Origin: Blastobasis lacticolella
Taxonomy: Eukaryota; Arthropoda; Insecta; Lepidoptera; Blastobasidae
NCBI GenBank assembly: GCA_905147135.1
Contig: LR990049.1
Location: 3,241,428 to 3,305,427 of the forward strand
Length of the DNA: 64,000 nucleotides
Direction: 5' to 3'
Shown one piece after another: positions 41,441-53,794 of this stretch. The translations under genes were made by a program, and so were the position numbers. Each line of letters starts with the position of its first letter. Position 1 is the first letter of the stretch. The notes under the pieces were generated by a model, which did not search any database, was not told where the DNA came from, and worked only from the letters and a program-made list of their open reading frames with translations.

Positions 41441-43700
41441 GATTACATAACACAAGGAATTACATACATGATTCCTAAAGATAAAACCGAATCAAATAAT
41501 CCGGAAAAATATAGACCGATTACCTGTTTACAAACCATATACAAAATTCTGACCTCATGTATTAGCGAAACCATATATAACCACCAATCTGAACACCATC
41601 TTTTAACGGAACAGCAAAAAGGTTGTCGAAAGAAGTCATGGCTGTAAGGAACAGTTAACAATTGACTTTTTTTTTCAAACTAAAGTCGCTTTCTTTATAC
41701 ATATTATTATATTCGATTTGTTTTCCCGACGTTTCGGTAGGGTTACACCCACCGTGGTCACGAGACGACTGCCGTGGAGAGGTGATAGCTGCGGCGATAG
41801 AATAGAATTAGGTAATAGGCACATAGAATTGTCAATTTGTTGTTGATTCGGAACTGCACGCTAATTGACGCTGATTTTAAACAGAGCTGTTAAAAATAAA
41901 AAAATATATACATACCATGTTTGTAAATTATCAAAAAGCCTTTGACTCGGTCCCTCACAGCTGGTTGTTACAAGTTCTAGAGTTATACAAAATACACCCT
42001 AAAATTCATTCTTTCCTTCAATGTGCCATGGAGAAATGGCAAACGCGTTTAAAAATAACCCAAGGTAAAGATTCTGAACCGATACGCATCCAACGAGGCA
42101 TCTTTCAAGGAGATGCACTTAGTCCCCTGTGGTTTTGTTTGGCTCTCAATCCTTTATCAGATTTCTTAAATATAACTAACACAGGTATTGCTTTTACAAA
42201 TAATCACACAGAATATATCCTGTCCCACTTAATGTATATTAAACGATATTACATTTTTTGCCAATAGTAAGGAAAAGTTATTTAAACTAGCCGACGTTAC
42301 CCAACAATTTTCAGAAGATATTAATATAAAATTCAGCGTTGACAAATGTAAAATTCTATCGGTAAATCGAGGTAAAATCCAAAACAATAATTACTTACTT
42401 GAAACTGGCCAATTTATTACAGCCATGGATGAAAACAGTACCTACTTACAAATACTTGGGATTCAGACAATCACGACAAATACGCCAAAAAGAAACAAAA
42501 ACAGTGAAATTTAAGAACCGCCTTAACCTTATTCTGAGAACACACTTAAACTCTTAAAATACAATAAAAGCCATAAACACCTTTGCTATACCAGTGCTAA
42601 CATATTCATTTGGAATAATTTACTGGTCACAGACTGAACTCAATCATTTTTTTTTTAGTGTTACACGGCATACAAACACTAACACTCACACTCACACTCA
42701 CAGAATACAAGTCATAAATACAAGTCTTACAAAACATCGAAAGCACCACCCTAAAGCATGCATTCAAAGGCTAACATTACCACGTGTTGAAGGAGGACGA
42801 GGACTGATCGACATACCAAACTTGCACACCAAACAAATTTAAACACTCAGATCATACTTTCATGCAAAAAAGGAACATTCGACGCTACACTTGCATATCA
42901 CGGAATTAGATAATAAACGCATTCCACTCCCTACCTCTCCACTCCACTCCCTACCAACCTAGCCGACAGACAAGCAATGGATTGCCCCGAGGATGTTCAG
43001 AAGAAGATAGACGCTTGGGCTGGAAAAAGCCTTCACGGGAGACACCGAACCCACTTGAGCCAATCACATGTCGACAAAGAGAAGTCGAACGAATGGCTCA
43101 GAAGAGATGAACTGTTCCCAGAGAGAGAAGGATTCATGTGCGCAATTCAAGATGAAGTAATAGCCACCCGGAACTACATTAAATATATAATTTAAGACAC
43201 CACTCAACGAACTGATACATGTAGACATTGCAATAGCGCCTCTGAAACCATTCAGCACATCACGGGAGGCTGTAAATCTCTCGCACAAACGGATTGCAAA
43301 CACCGCCATGATCAGGTTGCCTCAATAATTCACCAACAGCTAGCCCACAGATATCAATTCTTAGCCAAAATAAGTATAGTCCACAAACCGTTCTTGAAAA
43401 TAGTGCACATAAAATATACTGGGATAGAACTATATTAACAGATAAAACTATACACTGCAATAGACCGGATATCACAGTATTTGATAAAATTCAATAAACA
43501 GCATAAATAATAGACATATCTATACCAAACACCCATAACATCCAGGCCACTATTTCAAAAAAGCTAAGTAAATACCAGGATCTTTCAATAGAGCTGAAAA
43601 CTCAGTGGAAAGCCAAAATAATGCAAATCATTCCCGTAGTTCTCTCATCAACTGGAGTCGTACCTAAGTCGTACCCTGTAAAAAGGAGAAACTAATACAA
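41432..43700 (+). pseudogene. R4/Dong-like LINE with restriction-like endonuclease, decayed
   Basis: On +: QGITYMIPKDKTESNNPEKY then RPITCLQTIYKILTSCISE (RT entry), a Penelope piece, then FVNYQKAFDSVPHSWLLQVL and IQRGIFQGDALSPLWFCLAL. The catalytic DD box is degraded near 42235. Later IQHITGGCKSL gives the Cys/His knuckle (43240-43275) and NRPDITVFDK the endonuclease PD..D core (43461-43490), with NTHNIQATISKKLSKYQDL after it. The 3' end runs into ccaataataataattt, in keeping with the TAA-repeat target of the Dong/R4 group. Many stops and an inserted CACTCA microsatellite (42680-42700). Confidence 0.8.
41693..41880 (-). mobile_element. Penelope-like 3' fragment inside the R4/Dong-like LINE
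   Basis: Text from cccgacgtttcggtagggtt to cgtggagaggtgat repeats 40975-41035. It separates the QKGCRK and FVNYQKAFDS parts of the LINE, so it inserted after it. Confidence 0.6.
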
Positions 43701-43734
43701 TACCAATAATAATAATTTATTTAATAATTTCGTA

Positions 43735-44370
43735 ACCCGGAATTCATTAAAAAACCATTGAAAGATCGCAAATATATCAATCAGTTACTAATTTGGAACA
43801 TGTGACTCGATTTTCAAGCGTCGGCGACGCGGTGAGTTGACAGCATACAGTCGACGCTTGATATAATCCGCGACTGTCAAATACAAACTCATAGAAATCT
43901 ATCATATACAGTGTGTGGCCTGAAACCGGGGCAAATATTAAAAACGGAGGCTCTATTGATCACCAATAACTAAATCATCATGGTCCCAACAAATTAAAAT
44001 CAAAACTTAACTTTTTGTTTTTTTGCAGAGTTTATTCTGCATCGTATTTATCCGGATCTACTTGGAACATCTCGTTGACATTTTACGAAGTGTGTCGGCT
44101 GATATTATCTTATGCCCTGTACCACGACATTGACAATGTTAGCGATAATATCGTTATGAAATAATAACTGATTATGAATCGTAACTTTAAATTCTTATTG
44201 TGTGTAATGTATGGGTTTTGGTTTGCGGTGAGTCCTCTATTTTCTTCAGTAGTTTGCATCGATGCTTAGCCAACAAACAGATGACACAAAATATAAATAA
44301 CATCGCTTCTGGTTTAATTTTAAATATTTATTAATACTTTAAAGCGATTATGAGCAAGGATGATGGAAAT
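43735..44370. other. No recognisable gene
   Basis: AT-rich. At 43909 cagtgtgtggcctgaaaccg follows TA and could be a mariner-type left end, but I found no matching right end. Confidence 0.4.
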
Positions 44371-44448
44371 AAAGCAACGATGCGAATTGCAAACGTCCAT
44401 AGGCTGCGGTGACTGTTTACCATTAGGCACCTTGGTGGAATTGTCTCT

Positions 44449-45381
44449 ATGGGTGTCCCCCAGGGATCTATTTTGGGCCCGTTTTTGTTTCTTGTTTATG
44501 TAAATGACTTACCGTACTTTGTAAAAGATGCCCATGAAATTGTTTTGTTCGCGGACGATACATCTTTAGTGTTTAAAGTAAAAAGACAACAATTAACATA
44601 TGAAGACGTGAACAAGGCTATTGCAGAAGTGGTAAACTGGTTTACGGTTAATAATTTATTACTGAATGGCAAGAAGACAAAATGTTTAAAATTCTCTTTG
44701 CCAAATGTTAGATCAGTGCCCACTAATGTACAAATAAAAGGCGAAAATTTGAATTTTGTTGATTCTACAGTATTTTTAGGCTTTACCCTGGATAATAAAT
44801 TGCAATGGGGTCCTCACATTGATAAATTGGCGAAAAGGCTAAGTTCTGCAGCATATGCTGTAAAGAAAATACGGAGTATTTCTGACGAGGCTACAGCAAG
44901 ATTAGTTTACTTTAGTTATTTCCACAGTATTATGGCCTATGGCATACTGCTGTGGGGACACGCTGCCGACTGGCACAATGTATTTGTATTGCAGAAAAGG
45001 GCTATTCGCGCGATTTATCAATTGAGACCTAGAACTTCACTAAGAGATAAATTCAGGAACATTGATATAATGACAATGCCGTCACAATATATATATGAGA
45101 ATTTAATGTATGTTCATAAAAATTTACACTTATTTAAGAAGAATAGTGATGTTCATAATATTAATACGAGAAATAAAGATAAGCTTGTTGCTGGTGCTTG
45201 TCGTCTAGCCAAAGTCCACAAATCATTTATGGGTCAATGTGTACGCTTTTATAATAAGGTTCCAACAGATATTCAGAATTTACCATTGAATAAATTTAAA
45301 GTCGCTATAAAAAACAAATTATGTCAAAAAAGTTATTATAGTATATCTGAATATGTAAATGACAAAAGTCCATGGGACTGA
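44449..45381 (+). pseudogene. Jockey/CR1-like LINE, C-terminal half of RT (open frame)
   Basis: 310 codons with no stop: MGVPQGSILGPFLFLVYVND (RT block 4), IVLFADDTSLVFKVK (catalytic box, residues about 30-36), NNLLLNGKKTKCLKF, STVFLGFTLDNKLQWGPHID, and the thumb/C-terminal part ending in SYYSISEYVND. The N-terminal endonuclease and the first half of RT are missing, so the copy is 5'-truncated. The clean frame marks it as younger than the other LINEs here. A LINE-tail repeat (44375-44435) precedes it. Confidence 0.85.
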
Positions 45382-45581
45382 ACTGCTATTCTATACAGGT
45401 ATTTACTTTTAAGATAGTATATAGGACAAATAATGTATTAGTACATAAGACATGTTTAAAAAAAAAAAGAATTAACGTAGGCTCTGTGGGTTTCTTGCCG
45501 TTTCTTTCCCCCACAGAGAACCACCTTGGAAGCGGCGTTAATTTTCCTTCCTCTCCCACACATGGTGTCTCCTGTCTGCGC
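45382..45581 (+). other. 3' UTR of the LINE at 44449
   Basis: Contains ctctgtgggtttcttgccgt, typical of lepidopteran LINE 3' UTRs, and an A9 run at 45457. It leads into a minisatellite. Confidence 0.5.
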
Positions 45582-45803
45582 TAGGGTAGGGGTAGGGTAG
45601 TAGTTAGAGTAGGGGTAGGGTAGGGTAGGAGTAAGATAGCGGTAAGGTAGTAGAGGGTGGGGTAGGGGTAAGATAGTGGTAGGGTCGGGGTAAGATAGTG
45701 GTAGGGTAGGGGTAAGGTAGTGGTAGGGTAGGGTTAAGGCAATGGTAGGATAGGGTAGGGGTAAGGTAGCGATAGGGTAGGGATAGGATAGAGTAGGGTG
45801 GGA
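45582..45803 (+). repeat. GGGTAG-type minisatellite
   Basis: About 220 bases of variants of ggtagggtaggggtaagata and gtggtagggt, period around 12-18. It matches the reversed, degraded array at 1350-1980. Confidence 0.8.
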
Positions 45804-45829
45804 GCAACTACCTATCACATGCAGCATGT

Positions 45830-46248
45830 GTGATGCACGCTCACTTAAAAGTCTGTCTGGCGGTGGCGTGGGGGCCGGGTCGCTCTTTTCCCTCAAATAT
45901 GGTTGAATTGGACGATGGCTGGGCCCTGCGTTATACTCGTGAACGGGTGCCGCCTTGGTGGACTGGCTTACTCTTGCTGTAGTTTTAGGTGGTTTTTCTT
46001 AATTATACTAGACATACCTACGAGTATATAATATAATATAGCGTTCCGGCTCTGTCTGGCATTGTCGAGCCCGGTTCGGTTGTGGTTGGCGAGGGATACG
46101 TTTATCTACAGACATAGGGCGGTCAGCGTGTCACTGTGTGTTTCCTTCCTACTTTCCTACCCCCCTCCTTTTTGACGATTGAAAGAGATATTTAATGTCC
46201 TAATCAATAAAGAAATTTTGATTTGATTTTATTTGATTTGAATAAAAA
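45830..46248 (+). mobile_element. Retroposon 3' end with TTTGATT tail
   Basis: Includes gccgggtcgctcttttccct (like 6252-6290) and, from 46085, gcgagggatacgtttatcta to a cttttgattt-type tail (ttgatttgattttatttgat). The last 160 bases equal the insertion at 24150-24312. No coding frame is recognised. Confidence 0.6.
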
Positions 46249-46249
46249 A

Positions 46250-46620
46250 AAATGATGGGTAAAATTTTCGTAGGTATAATGAATGAAAACAAGCAAAGTC
46301 ACAATGGCATAAGCAACTAACTATAAGACTGGCCGCCGCAAAACGGGTTTCCGAACAACACCGCCCGTATTTCTCTAATAAGAAAACGGCATACTTTGGT
46401 GCTATATTATGCATTTTATTACAACATTTATTGCAATGCAAAAGTGGTTCATATAAATATGCAAGTAAGTGCCATATATATTTGTCGTGGACTAGGGCAG
46501 ACTCTAGCAGAGGAGAGATCCATCAGAAGGTATTTTCGGGATAGTGTTATTGAAATAAGAATTATAAGAACAGTTTAACAGTGTATTGAGGTAATAAAGC
46601 ATAATTACAATAAAAACAGC
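46250..46620. other. No recognisable gene
   Basis: Nothing supportable beyond short AT-rich words. Confidence 0.4.
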
Positions 46621-46654
46621 AAACGATGAAAGCATAGGATAATTTTAAGTAACA

Positions 46655-46862
46655 GATAATAATGTGGGACTACCGAACCCGTGGGTCACTGGAAGACCCG
46701 CCACCACCCATGGCCATCCCGCGAGGCCGAAACGCAAGGTGCGCCGGGGAATCTATTCACGTGCGCCCTTGTACAAATTCTAATTTGGTAGTCCCTTCTG
46801 TACTCACACTCTCCTTTATGGAGTACGGCTATGTGATGCGAGGCAATTAATAAAGACTTCTT
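46655..46862 (+). other. GC-rich patch with AATAAAG end, probable retroposon tail
   Basis: gtgggactaccgaacccgtg to gaggcaattaataaagactt. The GC-rich body with a terminal AATAAA and a TTCTTC repeat looks like a retroelement 3' end. The family is unknown. Confidence 0.35.
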
Positions 46863-46869
46863 CTTTCTT

Positions 46870-47225
46870 CAATGGATGAGCGGCTAGTTACACGTCTTGA
46901 CTCGTCGATGGTCGAATGGGAAGTGCTCGTTGCGACTGCGCGCCGAATATATCGTCTTCACAGTATTTCCAGCTATCCGCAAGGTGGCGCTTCGATTGAC
47001 GTTGCGTTTCTCAGTCAAAATGATGACTAGGCTCATGACCCTCTACGACATATTTATATTCTATATAAGTAAGGTTTATACATTACTTACTTAATCTCAC
47101 ATCTTTATCTATCTATATTTGTTTACTATATTAACATGTAAGTTTTAGAGCAGTACACAAGAATTAAGCATTACATATTATTTGACACTATGCAAATAGT
47201 TATTTATATAACATACTATATAACA
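46870..47225. other. No recognisable gene
   Basis: Short open frames only. No domain. Confidence 0.4.
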
Positions 47226-47470
47226 TACTAAATAGCACTAGATATTGTGACGGTCCCACCTAAGCTCAAATATTAAATAGGTACGATAATCAGATTTAGG
47301 TATTATTCCATTCGCAAGTGACACTTAGGTAGTCTAACTAAATACCTAAGTAGTAACAACCTAGATAAGTACCTAGGTAAGACAGACATCACCTAAAACA
47401 ATTCCCTTCCTAGAATATACCTAAAACAGTATTACCAACTGTGGGTAGGTCAGCATCATTACTTACCTAT
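47226..47470 (-). repeat. CCTAGGT-rich dispersed repeat, reversed copy
   Basis: gtgacggtcccacctaagct and caaatattaaataggta are the reverse complement of the end of the repeat at 2690-3010. Followed by ctacctaagtagtaac- and tacctaggta-type palindromes. Confidence 0.5.
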
Positions 47471-47756
47471 AGTAAAATAGATGGGGACATTTTAATAATA
47501 ATGTATCCAAATTAAAAAATAAAAGGAAATGACTATACTCCACAATTTGATAACTACTTGAATACAGATACCTGAGTACAAGTTATTCACGCCCTTAATG
47601 CCTACTCGTAAGGCCCATTTTCCGCTGGAGGCAAGTGTCGAGTTGGGTCGGTGTTCGGAAGGCAAAACAAATATCAACCTTATTCTATTATCATTGGAGC
47701 GTAGGTTCCATCGGCATCGAGAGACTGTGCCGTGGGAATCGCATGAGTTTCTTTGA

Positions 47757-47965
47757 CGACCTGAGTGGTTCAGTGGTCAGCATGCCGGTCTGCTGCGCGG
47801 GAGGTCCCGGGTTCGATTCTCTTGTTCTCATGTTGGTCTGAGTTTTAGTTTCTGTGAGTTTGGGTGTTATGTGTATAATGGGTATGTGTTTGAAAGTGTA
47901 TGAGTGGTTTGTCAGTTGTCTAGCACCCGTAGCGCAGGCTTTGCTTGCTTTGTGCTGGATGGCGT
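47757..47965 (+). mobile_element. tRNA-derived SINE, intact head
   Basis: A box ctgagtggttcagtggtcag, B box aggtcccgggttcgattct, a body with gagtttgggtgttatgt, and a tail with gttgtctagcacccgtagcg. Same family as 1666-1856. The head resembles a tRNA gene but the arms do not pair. Confidence 0.75.
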
Positions 47966-48110
47966 TTTGTGAGTTTGTCCACGGTTGTTTATTTATTTAT
48001 TATTCATTATTCTTATGAAGCAGAGGACCTTTAGTGTAATATCGACTTTATCGCCTTATAAATGGAGCATACTTTCAATCGTCGTGTGGAGTTAAATGAA
48101 AGCTTGTTCC

Positions 48111-48305
48111 GCGCGAAACATAACATACAGTGATCCTGTGAAATGCTTCATGCGCAATATATCTACGGTGTCTCTGGGAAGCGTTTCGCGCGAAACATGC
48201 CTACGGTGATTCTGAGAAATGCATCGTGCGAAACATACCTACTGTGATCCCGTGAAATGATTCACGTAAAGGATGTCTACTGCAATTACGGGAAATTGTG
48301 CGTGT
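48111..48305 (+). repeat. Five tandem 37-41-bp degenerate repeats
   Basis: Units start near 48111, 48152, 48188, 48228 and 48265, each like gcgaaacatacctacggtga then tcctgtgaaatgcttcat. They diverge by 20-30%. No reading frame passes through all units. Confidence 0.7.
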
Positions 48306-48476
48306 TTCATGAGAACAGTTGGTTTGCGTGAACAGTTTTATGAGAATCAACAATGATATAAAAAAGTGGCTGGAGAGGCATGAAGGGGAAGTTGATTTTT
48401 TAATGAGGAGAGACTACGTGCTGGTATTATACGTGAAGTTCAAGTCGTCCACGTTACCGTAGAGCATTTGTTAGGT

Positions 48477-48770
48477 TCATTGTTCATACCGGGCTCCTGT
48501 AGTGCCCCAGTAGCGTGATTGATTAGACGGAGGCGATCATTTTCCAGGTTTATATCGTTTCTCCGTACTCATCGAATTCTGCTATGTTTATATAAAAGCA
48601 ATAACACTATCCTAATGTAAGACTCATTGTTGCATACCGGGCCCTTGTAGTGGCCCAGCTACGTAAGGGTATTTGTTGACTGAGACGACCATTCATAGCG
48701 TCTATATTTTCTCAGAATTCGCAAAAAGCAATAACATCGTCCTGTGTTGGTGACCGCAGTGCTTTGTCCT
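48477..48770 (+). repeat. Tandem duplication, about 146-bp unit
   Basis: cattgttcataccgggctcc then tgtagtgccccagtagcgt (48479) recurs as cattgttgcataccgggccc then ttgtagtggcccagctacgt (48625), followed in both by gac.gaggcgaccat-like and aaaagcaataacat.tcct-like text. Confidence 0.65.
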
Positions 48771-48774
48771 GTAG

Positions 48775-51700
48775 TCGGTTTAATATTATGTGAACACCGG
48801 AACAGGGACAGTTGATTTTAACTAGTGGTCCAAAACGCACGTGTTTTCACAAGTGATTGTATAGAGATTTTTAATGCTAATAAACAGTTTGTGAACGATC
48901 AGTTGAGTTAAATGGTGTTTGGACTCAGTTTGATTACTTAAATCTACTTTTACTGAGATTAAGATTTACATTCCTTTACATTATAAAAGATCTTATCTAG
49001 ATAAAGTATTAGAATCAGTGCTACCATAAATACAATACAGGTACGTTAGTGTAACTGGAACAGTGATAAGATTCTAATTTGTTTTTTTGTTTCAGGTGGA
49101 GTTGTTGTTGCTTTTTCCTTAGGTTCCTGGTGCCGCCTTTGTTTTGAAGGCGGATCTGAATGGATTTCAGACAACCATTCGGGCAAGTGACTCCTACGAT
49201 CCCATCATTTGTTTTAAAATATTAGCTATCTACGATGGGACTAGCGGTCGCTTGTACCTAAAGTCTGGCATGGGTCTAAGGTTTCGGGTATGATTGGTAT
49301 GAGCTGGCCATGGAAACATGGTACGCCGCTTGGGTTTTGTAACAATTGTAAAAAAGAATAAACAGTAAAGCTTATAACATAAAACAATAATAATAAAGAA
49401 AAGGAAGGTAAATAAAGACGTGCAAAACACAGTATAAAACCTTTAATTTTCAGTAACATTAATAATAGTCCAATATACTCGTAAATACCCTACCAATAAA
49501 GTATAATGACTTAATTCTAAAATATTATTAAGTTTTGAAATTGGTTGAATCCACGCAGAGACAGTATTTATTATACTGGAGAATCTTAGAATTGAAACGG
49601 TGAGGGGCGAGCCTTTTGCAATACAATTCTGGGTTAACATTAGGTGTATGGTTCATCTTAGTATTCAATCAGTAAACTCATAACATCTTAAATTGAAAAG
49701 AAAATTTTCTAATGCTAAAAGGGATTACAGATGTCCATTCCACTAAATATTTGGCTATAATAGATATTATTTACTAAACGTAAAGCTTTCATAGGTAAAA
49801 TATTAGTAACATATTATAGATGGCTTAAGTAGATCATACATCAGCTGTGATGTCCAGTGGGAGTCCAGCGGTCTGTTACACTCCTAGCTCGAAGCAATCT
49901 GTAAGACAATAAGGCTTGTTAGAATTTAAATCATGTTACCAAGCAATACTACTGAATTGATAACTCAGCTGGGTGGAGATAAGAGATAAGTTACTATCCA
50001 ATGTTATTAAAATAGGATAGAGCATAAGCTAGACTGTCTAGAGTTCTGCTTAGGGTAGAAATTTGAAGGGTAGATTTTTTTTTTTTTTTTTTTTAGGGGC
50101 GACAAAACAATTTATGTACTATTAGAGTTGGACAACTCAGTTACCTACCTATGAATGTCCATTCGCAATTATCCAAACTAGTATCATAATCAATATCAAG
50201 TCGCCAGAAGCCACGCTAGGTCGAAACTAGGTACTACCGCAGACTGATAGATCCCATATCAACTACCTGAAATAGACGAGATTTACAGTTAATAAAACAA
50301 TACATCTAGGATTAGGTTTAGGTTTAGGTTAGAATCATGGTAGGGCAACAATATTGCATTAAACAGAAATACAACATACTTTTATTTACTGGACGATTAT
50401 TCACATTAGATATTCTTAAATTAAGAATACCACTAGCACATTTTCAGTTGAGTCCAGCAACCGTACCCTGGTTTTGGTCCATTTTAAACACTGTAGACTC
50501 CTACGCGTTATTACCAAAATAGGTGCTAAGTTTTACTTACCCTGGGAGACTAGGTTATAGCCATAAATAACATCATTATACTATTGGTTGATTATATTCT
50601 GTTGCACCATATTGTATTCACCAAAATATTAAATAAGCACAACGGGAATTTGTCCGCTTATCTCACAATTTTGATGGATCTTTTACAATATTTCCGTCAT
50701 GCGAAAATCAGCAATCGAATTGTCGTCGACTTGGTCATAACCTGAAAATACAGAAGTAGTCAATAAGTAATTATGCCACGTAATCTGAACATAATGTGTG
50801 CGCATAATTAAATCGGGAGATTGTACCTACTAAAATAAATATGATGACGCAGATCTCATTTTGTAGCGTTGTGTTTGTTAGTTTTCATGGATGGCCGTCT
50901 AGCCAAAAGTGATCACATTCATTTATACACCAAGTTCACATTAAGCGAAAGATTTGCGCTATTAGGTACTTGATCTTACAAAGACATTTAGGGATGGGAG
51001 TCAACCACAACAACAAATAAATGGATTCCATTTTTAGAATGTACTGACCGAAGGCAATTGAAACAGCTGATATACAAAACCACATTAGTAGTAAGATCCG
51101 TCTCAAAATCACACAATGATTGGTTAGGTCCAATTGGAAATAAACCTTTCGCTTGCAAGTACCAAATATTGAGCGAGATGCGAAAAAATTACCGTTCTGG
51201 ATTTGGGCGGGAAAATTTAATTATCATGTATGACTGTATGAAAGGATGGTTGGTAAGTATGTGGTTGTTGGCGTGACTGGATTATATTGACAAATTGTTA
51301 CTAAAGATTTTTAGTTTGGTTTCGGTATCTAGATATAAATAAATATTAGCTTGAAATGATTTTACGAACTATCTACATAAAGTACAATTCACATAAGCTA
51401 CAGGTATTTAGAATGAGCTATCAAAGAAGGAAAGATTATTATTACGGCTGCAGCATTTGTTTGAGTTGTTAGGATTGGGTCCATGATTTGAATTCCAGAT
51501 GTAACTTGGGTTTTATTACTCTATTTAGTATTTGTTTATTAAATTACTGATCAAAGAATGAGCTTAGGTTCCTACTACGGAACTTAATATTATGTTATGG
51601 TTGTTGGAAAATAATATACTCTTGAGATTTGATTATATTAATTTATTTTGTGTTGTTTGACTCTTCATATGTGTATGGTTTGTTAGTATGAGTGTTAGTG

Positions 51701-53680
51701 GCGTTTGGAGGTAATCAAAATGTGGAATAAAGCTACATCTGGGACTCTCTGGTTGACTGATGTCCAATATCTTAGAAGGGAGAGCGCAGCTGATAGCTAT
51801 ACGGACGAGTTGTTGTTTCGTGGTGATGAAAGGCTTCGGCCTTATACAACAGGAAGCTGCAAGACTGTCTGAATCACGGAACTTATGCGAAACCGTTTTA
51901 ATATCACTAGATTGAGAGCCCTCGGGGAGCCGTTGGTGTAGCAATTGTACCTGGCTTGACCCACAAATCGCTTCTTTTACTTCTTTTATTTACCTATATG
52001 CAAAAGAGCTGACACCGGCATTTTGGCCTGTGCATTGGATGTAATCGCAAATTGTATACATACCCATGGAGAATCAATCAGTTTTAACTTATAAAAAATC
52101 ACTGGTCTGACCTTGGAAGGTAGACCCTACAGGAGCTTCCTCACTTCACGGACTTCAATATTACTTACTTCATAACTGCTATTATTGGATTCACAACCAC
52201 CAAGGAATTTCTACACGAATAATCTACCAATGATGGCTAAGCCATTAATGCTTTGAGTGCATCGGGATTTCAATAAATTGAAACAGGGTTGATATTATCC
52301 CCAATATTTACCTATCAAGGCAAGGCCATTGGAATTAGAGCAACACCATTGATCTGTGGAACATATCCAAATATTACTTCTGAAGACATCACTGCCAGTA
52401 ATTGGCTATGCATATTTTGCATATGTTTGGAGCACTCTCTCCAGGGACTACCTGCTGATAATACTATACTACCTGTATCTGTGCCGCAGAATTCGGGCCC
52501 ATCACCGTAGCCACGAGGAAACACAGCCCAAGTATTCGCCTTTAATGTATGGGTTGCCACATCTATATCGACGAGTCTATACATATACCTGCACCCTGCA
52601 TTGCGTTTGAGTAAGCTGTTTTCCGAGTGAGATTTATTATGCCCAGGAGTACTTTTTTGCACATGATCTACCTACCAACAACGACAGGATGTTCATGGAG
52701 AGAGCTACAAGCTTTATGGATCTAATTTATACATTTATTACCTGGATATGCTTTGGAGACACTGGATTGCTCATATCGTCCTCTCAAGTCACTTCATAAC
52801 TCGAAAACAATCTGACTCTGACGATTAAGACTTATCTCTTTGTGCCCTCTCATTCAATATATAAAAAAAGCATCGCTGGGCGGATTGAAGTTTTTAAAAG
52901 ACGTCTTTGGCTGCTCCAAACGGAATCTTGCGGAGAGATATCAATCCTCTATTAGGATAGCCATTAGAGGATATGATGAGCCAGTGTAATGGCTGGGGCA
53001 ATATTCACTCTCCCAATCCCCTATTTTTTTATAGTACGGAGAGTCCCTAAATCCCCTTAATATCAATATTCCCCTTGACCATACAATATGTATTTAATAT
53101 TTAAACTCCTAACAAATCATAATAACCTGTTTATCTCCCAACTCTAAAAGTCTTGGGTTACCACTAACACAGCGCGGCAGCGTAGGAATAACTAGACGAT
53201 CACGAGGCCATAGTAATGTCACGAATGAACGAATACGCGTTAGGCAAAGAAGTAGCATTTTAGAGTTAACGTGTGAATGAGTTTGTGAATGAATGAATGT
53301 GAGAATGAAAGAGTAAGAGGTTGATTTATTTTTATAGCTAGAGGGGATATAAAGGGGGGGAGTAACAATATCAATCAGCTAGGATACTTTGAGATCGAAT
53401 TTAGTAAATAAAACTAAATACGGGATAAAATAAGACAAAACGGTATTTATTGATTTTGACGATGGAAATAAATTTACATTGACCTACTTAATTATATTAA
53501 TAAAAAATCACGAATCAATAGCAAAAATTAATATATAATAACTGGCAAATAATAAATAAATTAAGGGAAGTAAGTAATAAACAAATAAAATAATGTCGCC
53601 AAAATCGAACCTTTAAACAATATACCCCAAGCTAACGTGAAGCAGGGCTCCTGTATGCCTTGTTAAAAAGCAAACCTGAC
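48775..53680. other. 4.9 kb with no recognised element
   Basis: AT-rich and single-copy within this window. Open frames of 70-115 codons exist (for example 52315-52662 minus and 51633-51944 minus), but none shows a known domain, signal peptide or splice support. A poly(T) run of about 19 lies at 50080. It may hold introns of the gene whose last exon is not in view, or decayed retroelements. Confidence 0.4.
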
Positions 53681-53790
53681 ATGCGCTTATTATATTTTAG
53701 CTAAATTCAGTCGTATAAATTTAGAGCAAAAAGCGTGAGAGCAATAGGGTATATTTTTGTATCACTAATATTATGTTACGCGTCGTTTGA
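53681..53790. mobile_element. Half copy of the 4540-4802 MITE
   Basis: atgcgcttattatattttag, then ctaaattcag and gagcaaaaagcgtgagagca match the left arm of that MITE. tatttttgtatcactaatat continues the similarity to its interior. The right arm is missing. Confidence 0.5.
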
Positions 53791-53794
53791 TAAT

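Noticed and set aside
43909..43950. mariner left end (TA then cagtgtgtggcctg)
   Set aside because: No matching inverted end was found within several kb.
45582..45803. Telomeric repeat
   Set aside because: The insect telomere repeat is TTAGG; this array is GGGTAG/GGTAAGATA variants with an irregular period.
47757..47830. tRNA gene from the A and B boxes
   Set aside because: The acceptor and anticodon arms do not pair and the sequence continues into a SINE body shared with 1666-1856.
52315..52662. 115-codon minus ORF as a gene
   Set aside because: No recognisable domain, start context or splice support; lengths like this occur by chance in 64 kb.
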